64,000 nt of DNA from Ensifer adhaerens (GCF_001270265.1 NZ_LGAP01000003.1:1-64000); one strand, 5' to 3'. Shown: positions 26,342-35,847, numbered from the stretch's first letter. The notes: generated from the letters alone by a model not told the origin. A program made the numbers and translations.

Positions 26342-27427
26342 ATGAGGCGTATTTTGTTGCACGCGGCAGCATCGGTCGCGGCGCTCTCGCTTGGCGTCTC
26401 GTATGCAGCCGCGCAATCAGGCAGTGTCGAGAAGGCGGTCGGCGGCTACAGTTTCGAGGACGCCGCAAAAGAGGCGCCCGGTACCAAGGACTTCCATTCG
26501 GCCGACGGCCACCTCACCTTTGGCATCGTGACGCACACGGCCGGGAACGGCTTTTTCGATCCCGTCTATGTCGGCGCCACGGTGGCCGGCAACATGATCG
26601 GCGCCAAGATCCTGCTGCTTGGCTCGGAGTCGCCGGTGGACGATCCGGCCCGCGAGATCGAAATCCTTAATCAGATCGTTCAGGATCCGACGATCGACGG
26701 CATCATCATGACGACGCCGCAGGTCGGCGCATACAACGACATCGTAAAGGCCGCCGAGGCAAAGGGCATTCCGGTCGCCACGACGAACTCGTTTGACGGG
26801 ACGCTGCTCAACCGCAGCGGCATCAGTCATACCGGTCAGGACGCATCCGCGGCCGCGATCGGCGGCGAAGCACTTGCCAAATGCGTGCTCGACAGCGGCA
26901 AGACCAGCGGCTCGATCCTGCTGCCGTCCTCGACCGCGATGGGCAATATCGAAGTGAACAATCGGGTGACCTCGGCCTTTAACGCCATCGTCAAGACACT
27001 GAAAGACGCCGGAAAGCTTGAAAGCTTCAAGGTGGACGCCGGGCCGGAGAATGTCGGCATCGACACGAACCCGAATGATCCCGTGAACGCGCTCGTGTCG
27101 CTCTTCGAGTCGCGTGGTGACGTCGTCGGGGCCTTCACCGCAAACAACGTCTTCACGCCGCCGCTCGTCAAGGCAGTCGCGCAAATGGGATGGACCGGCA
27201 AGTTCTGCGCCTTCGGCTTCGACCTGGGGCCGGCGCAGCAAGAGGGCATCGCCGCGGGGAACCTTACGGGCTCGCTGGGACAACAGCCATTCCTGCAAGG
27301 CTTTTGGCCGGTCATGCAGCTCTACCTGCAGATCGACCGCGGCATCGCGGCCGCCAATCTCGACACGCGGGCCCAACTGGTGACGAAGGCGACCGTCGCC
27401 AATGTCGGCAAGCGCTTCGAGAACTGA
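26342..27427 (+). CDS. Periplasmic sugar-binding protein, CUT2 type
   Basis: Periplasmic_binding_protein-4-like receptor of 361 residues for a monosaccharide or similar ligand. It has a signal peptide (MRRILLHAAASVAALSLGVS, cleaved near YAAAQ). The lacI-fold core shows GFFDPVYVGA, ILNQIVQDPTIDGIIMTT and NTNPNDP-type loops. A GGGAGGA ribosome site precedes the ATG. It is followed by a stem-loop and the permease gene, as first gene of a three-gene importer. Confidence 0.88.
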   Translation: MRRILLHAAASVAALSLGVSYAAAQSGSVEKAVGGYSFEDAAKEAPGTKDFHSADGHLTFGIVTHTAGNGFFDPVYVGATVAGNMIGAKILLLGSESPVDDPAREIEILNQIVQDPTIDGIIMTTPQVGAYNDIVKAAEAKGIPVATTNSFDGTLLNRSGISHTGQDASAAAIGGEALAKCVLDSGKTSGSILLPSSTAMGNIEVNNRVTSAFNAIVKTLKDAGKLESFKVDAGPENVGIDTNPNDPVNALVSLFESRGDVVGAFTANNVFTPPLVKAVAQMGWTGKFCAFGFDLGPAQQEGIAAGNLTGSLGQQPFLQGFWPVMQLYLQIDRGIAAANLDTRAQLVTKATVANVGKRFEN

Positions 27428-27450
27428 TTTCGCTCGAGCCGCCTGACATA

Positions 27451-27482
27451 CGGGCGGGAGGGCTGAACGGTCCTGCCGCCCG
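27451..27482 (+). promoter_or_regulatory. Intercistronic stem-loop after the CUT2 binding-protein gene
   Basis: CGGGCGGGAGG pairs with CCTGCCGCCCG (11 positions, one mismatch) around a 10-nt loop, 24 nt after the stop. No T-run follows. Placement matches that of the stem-loops at 13777 and 34148. Confidence 0.6.
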
Positions 27483-27512
27483 CACCAGTGCAAAGATCGA
27501 CCGGACAAACCC

Positions 27513-29771
27513 ATGGCGCCTGTGGAGACGACATCGCTCGGCCGTGCGCCTCCGCAGCTCGCCGGGGGCTGGGAGGCCGGTCTCCTACTGTTCCTTGTCC
27601 TGCTCTATGTCGGCGGCGTGTTCGCCAATCCGACCTTCTTCGCCTCGACGGACGCGCTTCACGCCCTGCTTCGCGACACCTCCCGCGTGGGGATCATCGC
27701 CGTGGGGATGACCTTCGTCATCGTCAACAAGGACCTCGATCTGTCGGTAGGTTCCACCTACGGTCTCGTCGCGGTGGTGTTCGCCCGGCTTTTTTCACCG
27801 AGCTTTCTCGATCTCGACATCACGGCCTCGGTCATTCTTTGCCTGCTGCTGGGGACCGCGATCGGGCTGCTCAACGGCGTGCTCGTGACCATCCTGAAGG
27901 CGCCGGCATTCATCGCGACGCTGACGATCCTCTTCATCGGCCGCGGTTTCGTGCTGGCGCTGACGCACGGCCAGGCGATCTATTATTCCGGCAAGGCGGG
28001 TGAATTTCCGCTCTTCTTCCACCTGGGCGAAACCAATGTCCTCGGCTTCAACAACCAGATCCTCGTCTTCGCCTCCGTTGTCGCGCTCGGAGCCTTTGTG
28101 CTTGCCAAGACCCGCTGGGGCTACGAGACACTCGCCACCGGTGGCAACGAACAGGCGGCAGTCTATGCCGGTATTCCCGCGCGCTGGGTGCGCATCCGCG
28201 CCTACCTGATCTCGTCGCTCTGCGCGACCCTTGCGGCGCTCCTGTCGGCGGCACAGGATAAGGGCGTAACTCCCCTTTACGGCGTCAGCTGGGAACTCAC
28301 CGTCATCGCATCCGTGGTCATCGGCGGCGCGTCGATCCTCGGCGGTCGCGGTCGCGTGTTAGGCTCTTGCCTCGGGGCCGCGGTCGTCGTGCTGATCGAC
28401 AAGGTCTTGCGCGAAGGATGGCCAATCACGCGCATCGTCGTCATCGACGGCGAGAGTATTGCGGTCAACGCCAGGTTCACCCTGCCCGCGGGCGCGGTGC
28501 TGGTTTTCCTCGGCCTCCTTCTCGTCACTGCCGTGCTGATAGAGCCCTACCTCATCCGACGCCAGGTCGCGGGCCGCTTCTGGGCGTGGCTGCGCGGCCG
28601 CCCGCCGCCACCCGCCTATGAGATGGGCGGCGTGGCCCTCGAGGGCGTCCAGACCAAGGGAGCGATGGCGAGCGACCTGGCGCTGACGGCTACCGGGTTC
28701 GGCCAGTTTCTCGCCCGCCGCGACGCGCTTGCCATCATCCTGACCGTCCTGTTGTGGCTGACCGGGCTAGCCCTCAGGCCCGACTACTGGTGGAACCTCT
28801 CCAATACGTTCGCGATCCTGCTCAACTACACAGAACTTGCCCTCATCGCGGTCGGGCTCACCTATGTCATCGCTGCCGGCGATATCGATCTCTCCGTCGG
28901 GGCGGTGCTTGCGCTTTCCGGCAGCACCGCGGCCTATTTCCTGAAGGTGCTGGGCGCCGACCCAATGACCGCCGTGGCGATGGGTCTGCTTGTCGGAATG
29001 GCAGCCGGCCTCGTCAACGCCACCGTCACGGTCGGTTTCAAGCTGCCGGCCTTCATCGCTACGCTGGGCATGTTCTACATCGCCCGCGGCCTTGCCGCCT
29101 GGTTCGTCGCCGGCCAGCAACTGACGGGCTGGCCCGAAAGCTACAACCTGCTCGGCCGCAAGGCGAACGACGTCCTCCTGTATTTCGGCTTTTCGCTGCC
29201 GCCTGGCTTTCTTCGGACCGTCGCAGAAGTCGTCAGCGTGCAGACGATCTGGATGTTCTTTGTCGCCCTGGCGGCTGGCCTCGTGCTCGCTTACTTGCCG
29301 TTCGGACTGAAGGTCCTGTCCACCGGCGGCAACCTCCGCGCCGCGGCTTACGCGGGAATCAACACGAACCGGGTGCGTTTCCTCGCGCTCCTGTTGTCGG
29401 CGCTCTGCGCCTCCATGGCCGGGATCATCAACGTCGCCTACTTCCGCAGTTTCAACCCCGTCGCCGGCCAGTTCCGCGAACTGGACGCCATCGCCTCGGT
29501 CATCATCGGCGGCGGATCGATCTTCGGCGGTTACGGCACCATCATCGGCTCGCTTGCCGGCGCTGCGGCGATCACGCTCGTGCGGGCGCTGCTGCAATTG
29601 AACGTCCAGGGGTTCACCATGCCGCAGCACTGGATCAATGTCTTCATCGGCGTCATCCTTATCGTGGCCGTGCTCGTCGACATTTGGGTGCGCCAGGCCA
29701 ATATCTTCGGGCGCATGCGCTCCTATTTGGCGCGACGCGGACAAGCATCGGAGACCACTCATGCCCGCTGA
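27513..29771 (+). CDS. CUT2 sugar ABC permease, two permease domains fused
   Basis: Inner-membrane channel of 752 residues, about twice the usual 320-350 of RbsC/FrcC-type permeases. Both halves have the BPD_transp_2 pattern: GMTFVIVNKDLDLSVGSTYG then KAPAFIATLTILFIGRG in the N half, and GLTYVIAAGDIDLSVGAVLA then KLPAFIATLGMFYIARG in the C half. The conserved TGGNxxAAxYAGI and ASVxIGGxSIxGG loops also occur twice. The halves are joined by a hydrophilic linker near residues 350-390. The gene therefore encodes a covalent pseudo-dimer where others use a homodimer. It overlaps the ATPase gene by 11 nt. Confidence 0.9.
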   Translation: MAPVETTSLGRAPPQLAGGWEAGLLLFLVLLYVGGVFANPTFFASTDALHALLRDTSRVGIIAVGMTFVIVNKDLDLSVGSTYGLVAVVFARLFSPSFLDLDITASVILCLLLGTAIGLLNGVLVTILKAPAFIATLTILFIGRGFVLALTHGQAIYYSGKAGEFPLFFHLGETNVLGFNNQILVFASVVALGAFVLAKTRWGYETLATGGNEQAAVYAGIPARWVRIRAYLISSLCATLAALLSAAQDKGVTPLYGVSWELTVIASVVIGGASILGGRGRVLGSCLGAAVVVLIDKVLREGWPITRIVVIDGESIAVNARFTLPAGAVLVFLGLLLVTAVLIEPYLIRRQVAGRFWAWLRGRPPPPAYEMGGVALEGVQTKGAMASDLALTATGFGQFLARRDALAIILTVLLWLTGLALRPDYWWNLSNTFAILLNYTELALIAVGLTYVIAAGDIDLSVGAVLALSGSTAAYFLKVLGADPMTAVAMGLLVGMAAGLVNATVTVGFKLPAFIATLGMFYIARGLAAWFVAGQQLTGWPESYNLLGRKANDVLLYFGFSLPPGFLRTVAEVVSVQTIWMFFVALAAGLVLAYLPFGLKVLSTGGNLRAAAYAGINTNRVRFLALLLSALCASMAGIINVAYFRSFNPVAGQFRELDAIASVIIGGGSIFGGYGTIIGSLAGAAAITLVRALLQLNVQGFTMPQHWINVFIGVILIVAVLVDIWVRQANIFGRMRSYLARRGQASETTHAR

Positions 29772-30540
29772 TACCCAAGGCACACTGATCGTGGAAATGC
29801 GGGGCATCGAAAAGGCTTTCGGTGCCGTCCAGGCGCTACGCTCGGTCGACCTGGTGCTCCATCCCGGCGAGATCCTCGGTCTCGTCGGCGACAATTCCGC
29901 CGGCAAATCGACGCTAATGAAAATCCTGACCGGTGCCTACCAGCGCGATGCTGGCGAGATTTTCGTCGCCGGACAGCCGGTGCATTTCAGGAGTCCGCAT
30001 GAGAGCCGCGACGTCGGTATCGAGATGATCTACCAGGATTTCGCGCTGTGCGGGAACATGGACGTCGGGCAGAACATTTTTCTGGGCCGCTGGCCGCTCA
30101 CAGGCCCGTTCGTCAATCGGCGGAAGATGTATGCGGAAGCCGACAAGGTGCTGAAACGGCTCAAGGTCGACGTCAACTCCGTCTTTCAGAAGGTCGAAAG
30201 CCTGTCGGGCGGCCGCCAGCAATCCGTGGCGATCGCCCGCGCCATCTCGTTCGAGCCGCAGGTCGTAATCCTCGATGAGCCGACCGCCAATCTTTCGGTG
30301 ATGGCGACCGAACGCCTGCTTGAAACGATGCTGGAGTTGAAGAGACAGGGTGTAGCCCAGATTATCATCTCTCATCGGCTGGTCGATATCTTTGCCGTCG
30401 GCGATCGCGTGATGGTGCTGAAGCGCGGCGAGTATGTCGGCGACCGCTATATCAAGCACACTGACGAACACGAGATTCTGGAGATCATTGTTTCCGGCAC
30501 CCGCGAACGGGCACTCACGGCCGAGCAGGCAGCGCGTTGA
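29761..30540 (+). CDS. CUT2 sugar ABC ATPase, single-domain (FrcA-like)
   Basis: Energy subunit of 259 residues. Walker A is GDNSAGKST, signature LSGGRQQSVAIARA, Walker B VVILDEPTAN and H-loop ISHRL. Most CUT2 importers (RbsA, XylG) use a 500-residue protein with two ABC domains; this one is half-length like FrcA of the fructose system. I chose the ATG at 29761, which overlaps the permease stop; an upstream frame from 29638 is only the permease tail in another frame. Fructose, ribose or similar are possible substrates. Confidence 0.9.
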   Translation: MPADTQGTLIVEMRGIEKAFGAVQALRSVDLVLHPGEILGLVGDNSAGKSTLMKILTGAYQRDAGEIFVAGQPVHFRSPHESRDVGIEMIYQDFALCGNMDVGQNIFLGRWPLTGPFVNRRKMYAEADKVLKRLKVDVNSVFQKVESLSGGRQQSVAIARAISFEPQVVILDEPTANLSVMATERLLETMLELKRQGVAQIIISHRLVDIFAVGDRVMVLKRGEYVGDRYIKHTDEHEILEIIVSGTRERALTAEQAAR

Positions 30541-30931
30541 CCGGGCTGTCGAGTGGCCCATCGCTCAGCGGGGCTACGGTTCGAATCCGTTTATATGGCG
30601 GGGTCCCGCCCAATAGATGCGTCGCCAATTGTGAGGTCGACGGTTCAGATCCGCTCAAGGCGGCTGTTCTGTAGGCGGCCGTATTAGGCGGCTGGTTCAT
30701 CGGCGATGAAACGCCAGCCCTCGACCGCGCCGAGCGAAGACGACATGGTGCGGCAGCTTCAGGCGACAGGGCGATATTGTATCCTGAAGAAACTAGAAGC
30801 TCGTCCGGTTGCCTCCAGCCCGTCGGGCGTTGAGGGACGATGGCCCATCCAGAGTCCGAGCTTCGAGCGCGACTACCCGATGTCCACACATGGCGCGGAG
30901 AGGTTGCTCATCGGGCCGGGAAGTAGACGCT
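30541..30931. other. Gene-poor junction with a possible exonuclease remnant
   Basis: Between two convergent sugar-transport operons. The plus strand at about 30736-30840 reads DDMVRQLQATGRYCILKKLE followed by ARPV, which resembles the N-terminal region of rhizobial DnaQ-like 3'-5' exonucleases (xTGRYRVLRRLxPRPV), but then loses similarity. Two short patches (GGTTCGAATCC near 30580, GGTTCAGATCC near 30645) look like tRNA T-loops without a full cloverleaf. No terminator is obvious. Confidence 0.35.
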
Positions 30932-31981
30932 CTATCGCACCCGCACACCGCGTTCGGCTTCAAAGAGGTAGAGGTTGTCCTTCGACAATCTTACCCCCAC
31001 GGCGTTGCCGACCTTCGCAGAGAAATCCTTCGCCGCCTTCACCGTGAGCATGTCCGACTCGGTCTTGACCGTCACTAAGGTGTGATCACCGATGAGTTCG
31101 ATCGCGTAGATATTCCCGTTCACGTCGGCGTCCTCGGGCGCCGTCAAGGCGCAGTCCTCGGGACGCACGCCAAGCACGGCCTCTGCAACCTTGCCCATCA
31201 CCGGAACCATGATTTTCGTCCCGCCCGCCATGAAAAGATTGCCGTCAAGCGTACCGCGCACAACGTTCATCGATGGCGAACCGATGAACTGCGCGACGAA
31301 GAGATTGGCAGGATCGTTGTAGATATTCGCCGGTGTATCCAGCTGCTGCAGCTTGCCTCCTTCAAGCAGGGCGACGCGGTGAGCCAATGTCATCGCCTCG
31401 ATCTGGTCATGGGTCACATAGATGGTAGTGATCCCGAGGGCATGCTGCATGTGACCGAGTTCTGCCCGCATGTGACCTCGCAATTTGGCGTCAAGGTTTG
31501 ACAGGGGCTCATCCATCAGGAACACCTTGGGCCGCCTGACCATAGCCCGCGCCAGCGCCACGCGCTGTCTCTGCCCGCCCGAAAGCTGGCGGGGATAGCG
31601 CGCGAGGTAGGGCGTCAACTGGACCTGGTCTGCCACATCCTTGATGCGTGCTTCCATCTCGGGCCTTGGAAGTCTTCGGATCTTTAGCGGATAGCCGATA
31701 TTTTCGGCGACTGTCTTGTGCGGATAAAGCGCATAGGACTGAAACACCATCGCCACGTCGCGGTTCTTGGGCAGCACATTGGTGACATCCCGCCCCGCGA
31801 TGGTGATGATGCCGGAACTCACGGTCTCGAGCCCGGCGATCATCCGCAGCGCCGTAGTTTTCCCCGAGCCCGAAGCACCGAGCAACACGAGGAACTCGCC
31901 TTCCTTCACGTCGAGATCGAGTTCGTGCAGCACCCGCACCGAACCGAAGAACTTGGCTACCTTCTCGAGCCTGACGGTCAT
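30932..31981 (-). CDS. CUT1 sugar ABC ATPase (MalK/UgpC-like)
   Basis: Energy subunit of 349 residues: ABC domain with Walker [10 protein letters not shown], signature [14 protein letters not shown], Walker [13 protein letters not shown] and H-loop YVTHD, then a C-terminal TOBE-type regulatory domain (from about 235; GVRPEDC). The start [13 protein letters not shown] at 31981 is 4 nt from the end of the permease gene. It is the last gene of the operon SBP-permease-permease-ATPase. Substrate is probably a sugar or polyol. Confidence 0.93.
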   Translation of the reverse strand: MTVRLEKVAKFFGSVRVLHELDLDVKEGEFLVLLGASGSGKTTALRMIAGLETVSSGIITIAGRDVTNVLPKNRDVAMVFQSYALYPHKTVAENIGYPLKIRRLPRPEMEARIKDVADQVQLTPYLARYPRQLSGGQRQRVALARAMVRRPKVFLMDEPLSNLDAKLRGHMRAELGHMQHALGITTIYVTHDQIEAMTLAHRVALLEGGKLQQLDTPANIYNDPANLFVAQFIGSPSMNVVRGTLDGNLFMAGGTKIMVPVMGKVAEAVLGVRPEDCALTAPEDADVNGNIYAIELIGDHTLVTVKTESDMLTVKAAKDFSAKVGNAVGVRLSKDNLYLFEAERGVRVR

Positions 31982-31985
31982 GTGT

Positions 31986-33011
31986 TCAACCTTTGACGGC
32001 GCCAACGAGCAGTCCCTTGGCGATGAAGCGTTGCAGGACAAGGGCGAGCAGAATGACCGGCACGATCATGATGATGATAAGCACGCTCATGTACCACCAT
32101 TGCGGTCCGCGCGTCGCGTTCTGTGCGGCGACCAGCAGGGGCATGGTCTGGGCGTTGGCTGTCGAGAGGAACAGAGCCAGCAGGTACTCGTTCCAAGAGA
32201 AGATAAGCACCAGAAGGCTCGTGGCGACAAGGCCCGGCTTGGATAGTGGCAGGATGATCTCGAAAAAGATGCGGATTCTCGAGGCGCCGTCGAGTTCGGC
32301 CGATTCCTCAAGATCCTTGGGGATCGAGACGAAGAAATCGTACATCAGCCAGACCACGATCGGCAGGTTCACCGCCGTATAGGTGAGGATCAGCGCCACG
32401 TGGGTATCGAGCAGGCGGACCTGTTGGAACATCACGTAGATCGGGATCGCGGCCACGACCGGCGGAAAGATGCGTTGCGAGATCATCCAGAACAGGATGT
32501 CGGGATTACCCAGCGTGGGCGAAGGGGTCCTGCGGAACATTCCTGCCCCGATGACGGCCAGCGCCACCCCGACGGTGACCGCGATCAGCCAGTTCACGCC
32601 CAGTGCCGCGACCAGCACGATGACGAGGGCGACGGCGAGTATGAAGATGAGGATGGTCAGCAGCCGCGGCCGGAACGTGAACCGCGACAGCGCGTAGGCG
32701 GCCAGCGACCCGGTGATCATCACAAGAAGCGTCGAGAAGACGGCCACGACCACCGAGTTGAAATAGGGCCGGAACGTATCGTTGCCCAGATCGAAGAAGA
32801 TGTAGCTCCAGGCGTGCAGCGACGGCAAGAAGTCGACGAAGGGCAGGTAGAAGGGGCCGCCGGATACGGCGATGGGCAACTTGAACGAGGTGATCAACAC
32901 CCAATAGAGCGGGAACAGGACAATGAAGGTCCAGATGCCAAGCACCCCGTAGACCACGATCTTGGTCCCGACGGCCATTTCGCCGAGCTTCTTGGATTCG
33001 AAAATGCTCAC
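31986..33011 (-). CDS. CUT1 sugar ABC permease, MalG-like with extra hydrophobic hairpin
   Basis: Inner-membrane subunit of 341 residues, longer than the usual 270-290. It starts with GTG at 33011, overlapping the previous stop (GTGA). The MalG core is complete, with the EAA loop EESAELDGASRIRIFFEIILP. Between YALSRFTFR and DILFWMISQR there is an extra segment of about 60 residues with two hydrophobic stretches (LTILIFILAVALVIVLVAAL and WLIAVTVGVALAVIGAG). The partner permease carries a similar insertion, which may adapt the complex. Confidence 0.9.
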   Translation of the reverse strand: MSIFESKKLGEMAVGTKIVVYGVLGIWTFIVLFPLYWVLITSFKLPIAVSGGPFYLPFVDFLPSLHAWSYIFFDLGNDTFRPYFNSVVVAVFSTLLVMITGSLAAYALSRFTFRPRLLTILIFILAVALVIVLVAALGVNWLIAVTVGVALAVIGAGMFRRTPSPTLGNPDILFWMISQRIFPPVVAAIPIYVMFQQVRLLDTHVALILTYTAVNLPIVVWLMYDFFVSIPKDLEESAELDGASRIRIFFEIILPLSKPGLVATSLLVLIFSWNEYLLALFLSTANAQTMPLLVAAQNATRGPQWWYMSVLIIIMIVPVILLALVLQRFIAKGLLVGAVKG

Positions 33012-34135
33012 TGGCGCGCCCTCCTCGCAGGATTGACGACGAAGTTGAAGAACGACACGCAGATGATCGTCGAGGTGAAGAGCAGGACATAGGAGATCGC
33101 GGCCGAAGCGCCCAGATCGAGGGCGCGCCACTGCATGAAGGCGTGCAGCGTGAGGGATTCGGATGCGATTCCGGGACCGCCATTGGTCAGGACGTTAGGA
33201 AGGTCGACGATCTTGAAGGCCTCGATCATGCGGATCAGCACGATGGTTGCCGCGACCGGGGCGACGGAGGGCCAGGTGATGTCGACGAAGATCTGGAAGC
33301 CGGAGGCGCCGTCTAGTTCGGCCGCCTCGAGTTCATCCTTGGGCTGGCTCTCGAAGGCAGCCAGCATGACCAGGAACATGAACGGGATCCATTGCCAAGA
33401 GTCGCCCAGAACGACCACGAGCCGCGCCGACCAGGCATTGGTCGCCCATGAGAAACCGCCCAACCCCAGCCAGTGCCAGAGGGGCGAGATGGGCCCCACC
33501 GTCATGTCGGCCATCATGCGGAAAGTGTAGGCGATGCCCACCGGCGTGACCATGAGCGGGACGAAGAACACCACGCGAAAAAAACTTCGCCCGCGGATTC
33601 TGAGCGAGCAGAGAAAGGCCAGCCCGGCGCCTATGACGAACTGGATGGCGACCCCCAGGAAGACGTAGAAGATCGTCGTCGACAGCGAGCCGATCTGGCC
33701 CTTGTCGCCGATCGTGGCGGCGAAGAGCCAGGCGAGCGCCGCGAAAAGACCAAAGGCTATGAGACGACCGATCGTGCCCATGACGGTCACGTGGCCGGAA
33801 GTGACGAAGCTGCGAATGCCCCAGCCGATCAGGACAATCGCGGCCGCGACAATGAGCCAGCCGAGCCACGATGTGGGCATGAATGTGCCAAGCAGATGAT
33901 ACTGCTCGGAGCCGAACAGCAGCTTCCTGAAATTGTTCCAGCCGACGAAGATCAGCTCGTATCCTTCGCTGCCCAGCTTGAAGCGGGACAGCGCAAGCCA
34001 TGCCGAAATGATCAGCGGGAAGATCGAGAAGGCCAAAATGAGCAGGCTGGCCGGAAGCACGAAAAGCCGCCCAGAATGCCGATCGAACCAATCGACAGCG
34101 CGTGTCTGCCAAGTTTCCAAGGGCGTGTGCTCCAT
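33008..34135 (-). CDS. CUT1 sugar ABC permease, MalF-like with extra hydrophobic hairpin
   Basis: Inner-membrane subunit of 375 residues (usual length about 290-310). The start MEHTPLETWQ at 34135 excludes an unrelated upstream extension. After helix 1 and the NNFRKLLFG loop comes an insertion of about 70 residues with two hydrophobic stretches (WLGWLIVAAAIVLIGWGI and LIAFGLFAALAWLFAATI). The normal core then resumes at FYVFLGVAIQF. The EAA loop is ELEAAELDGASGFQIFVDIT. Confidence 0.9.
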   Translation of the reverse strand: MEHTPLETWQTRAVDWFDRHSGRLFVLPASLLILAFSIFPLIISAWLALSRFKLGSEGYELIFVGWNNFRKLLFGSEQYHLLGTFMPTSWLGWLIVAAAIVLIGWGIRSFVTSGHVTVMGTIGRLIAFGLFAALAWLFAATIGDKGQIGSLSTTIFYVFLGVAIQFVIGAGLAFLCSLRIRGRSFFRVVFFVPLMVTPVGIAYTFRMMADMTVGPISPLWHWLGLGGFSWATNAWSARLVVVLGDSWQWIPFMFLVMLAAFESQPKDELEAAELDGASGFQIFVDITWPSVAPVAATIVLIRMIEAFKIVDLPNVLTNGGPGIASESLTLHAFMQWRALDLGASAAISYVLLFTSTIICVSFFNFVVNPARRARQ

Positions 34136-34147
34136 CTGGATTTGACG

Positions 34148-34175
34148 CTTCTCCCGTCCCTGAGGACGGGAGAAG
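34148..34175 (-). promoter_or_regulatory. Intercistronic stem-loop after the CUT1 binding-protein gene
   Basis: CTTCTCCCGTCC and GGACGGGAGAAG form a perfect 12-bp stem with a 4-nt loop, 16 nt after the binding-protein stop and 12 nt before the permease start. There is no T-run on the minus strand. It sits at the same place as the stem-loops in the other two ABC operons. Confidence 0.7.
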
Positions 34176-34191
34176 CCGGGTCGATGTGACG

Positions 34192-35670
34192 CTAGTTTGC
34201 GCCGATGGTCGACTTGTAGGCGGTGAGCTGGTTGTCGCGGCCAACTTCGTCGGTGATCTCGTTCCAACCGTCTTCGATGGTCTTCATCGTGGTAGGAATG
34301 TCTATTTCTCCGGCGAGCATGCGGGCAATCGCCGTATCCAGCACGATCTGCTGATACTTCTGATTGTTCGGAATGCGCAGGTCGAGCACCATGTTGGGCG
34401 AATTCAGACTCGCCTCAATTGCGCCCAGATAGTCCTTGGCCGCAGCTTCGCTCATGCCTGCCTTGCTCCAGTTATCCAGGCCCTGGAACTGCGATAGGCG
34501 GTAGGGGTTGAAGCCGGTGATGCCGATAGTGACGTCGACATTGGACTGCTCGGGGGCACTCATGTAGCTGAAGAAGGCGTAGGCCGCATCCTTCACCTTC
34601 GGGTCCGCCTTGGCGTTGATGCCGCCCGACCAGCCGCCGAAGGCCGCGAAGGGCGCGTGGTTCACCCCGTCGATGGCGTGGGGGCAGATATTGGCTGTGC
34701 AGTCGACGAGCTTGCCGGTATCACGGTCGAGCACCTTGGCGGACCCCGGCAGGATGACGGCGCCTACCTTGTCGATCACCTTGGACTTCTCCGGGTCGAT
34801 GGCGAGCGTGCCGATGTCGCCCCAGTCGATGGTCAGCGCACACTGACCGGAGGTGAACAGGTTGCGCGTGTCGCCCACGTCGAGGTTGATCTCGTCAGGC
34901 GGGGCATATTTGGTGGTCTCACTGTAGACAGCGAGCGCCGCCGCGAAGGCCTCGTTGTTGACCAGGGGTTTCATGTCCCGGACGTCGAAGAAGGCGCCCT
35001 GCGACGTGCCCATGGATTGCAGGTAGGCGCCAGCGACCGAGGTCACCATCCAGTAGGACTGCGCATTGCGCTTCTTGGCGATGCAGGAGCCGAAATCCGG
35101 CTTGCCGTCGCCGTTCATGTCCTTGCCGTTGGCCGCCTTGGCGAAAGCGATGTAGTCGTCCCAGGTCTGGGGCGCGCCGAGGCCAAGCTCCTTGGCCACA
35201 TCGGTCCGGTAGTAGACCATCTGGAAATCACCATCGAGGGTAATGGTGTAGGTCTTGCCCGCGAACTTCATCGAGAAATCGCGGAAAAACGCGCCGATGT
35301 CGTCGAGCTTGAGAGCGGCGTCCGCCTCGACGCGCGGGCTAAGGTCTTCCATCAATCCCGGTGTCACATAGTCCACCATCCACTGCGGCGCGAACACGCC
35401 GGCGTCGAGCGAGTTGGTACCCGTCGACCAGTCGGTGAGGATCTTCTGGTAGAGATCGGAGAAGGGAACCGTGATCACATTGATGTGGGCGCCCGTGAGC
35501 TTCTCAAAATCAGGAGCGCGGCGTTGCATCGGCTCGGCAATCTGCGGGCCGGTGAAGGTGATGACATTGACGGTCACGCCGTCAAACTCGCCAGCCCATG
35601 CGGAACCCGCAAAGCCCATAGCTGCCACGCCCGCCATCAGAGCGCCGGGAAACAATAAACGAATAGCCAT
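34192..35670 (-). CDS. Periplasmic sugar-binding protein, CUT1 type
   Basis: Extracellular solute-binding protein family 1, 492 residues, with a signal peptide (MAIRLLFPGALMAGVAAMGF, cleaved near GSAWA-GE). It contains an EF-hand-like loop (DMNGDGKPDFG, about 185-195), as found in a subset of large sugar receptors, and two cysteines in CTANIC. First gene of the CUT1 operon. The AT-rich 100 bp upstream of 35670 presumably holds the promoter. Confidence 0.88.
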   Translation of the reverse strand: MAIRLLFPGALMAGVAAMGFAGSAWAGEFDGVTVNVITFTGPQIAEPMQRRAPDFEKLTGAHINVITVPFSDLYQKILTDWSTGTNSLDAGVFAPQWMVDYVTPGLMEDLSPRVEADAALKLDDIGAFFRDFSMKFAGKTYTITLDGDFQMVYYRTDVAKELGLGAPQTWDDYIAFAKAANGKDMNGDGKPDFGSCIAKKRNAQSYWMVTSVAGAYLQSMGTSQGAFFDVRDMKPLVNNEAFAAALAVYSETTKYAPPDEINLDVGDTRNLFTSGQCALTIDWGDIGTLAIDPEKSKVIDKVGAVILPGSAKVLDRDTGKLVDCTANICPHAIDGVNHAPFAAFGGWSGGINAKADPKVKDAAYAFFSYMSAPEQSNVDVTIGITGFNPYRLSQFQGLDNWSKAGMSEAAAKDYLGAIEASLNSPNMVLDLRIPNNQKYQQIVLDTAIARMLAGEIDIPTTMKTIEDGWNEITDEVGRDNQLTAYKSTIGAN

Positions 35671-35771
35671 TACTTCCTCCCTTTATTAGGCATCCCATTT
35701 GCGAGGCCGCCTGTTAGTTGTTGATTTTCTAGCTACATTGCCATTTTCCTGAAACTAGGTCGGGGTCATGT

Positions 35772-35847
35772 TGGTGGAGTCGAAGGGAGTCGAACCCTCG
35801 ACCTCCGCAGTGCGATTGCGGCGCTCTCCCAACTGAGCTACGACCCC
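35772..35847 (-). tRNA. tRNA-Ala (anticodon CGC)
   Basis: On the minus strand a full cloverleaf of 76 nt begins GGGGTCG and ends CGACTCCACCA with CCA encoded. The acceptor stem has the G3:U70 wobble that identifies alanine tRNA. The anticodon stem is CCGCA/TGCGG around ATCGCAC, giving anticodon CGC (codon GCG). D-loop AGTTGGGA and T-loop TTCGACT are normal. Confidence 0.95.

Noticed and set aside
30560-30670. tRNA-like patches with GGTTCGAATCC and GGTTCAGATCC
   Set aside because: Only T-loop-like pieces are present; no acceptor or anticodon stem can be folded.
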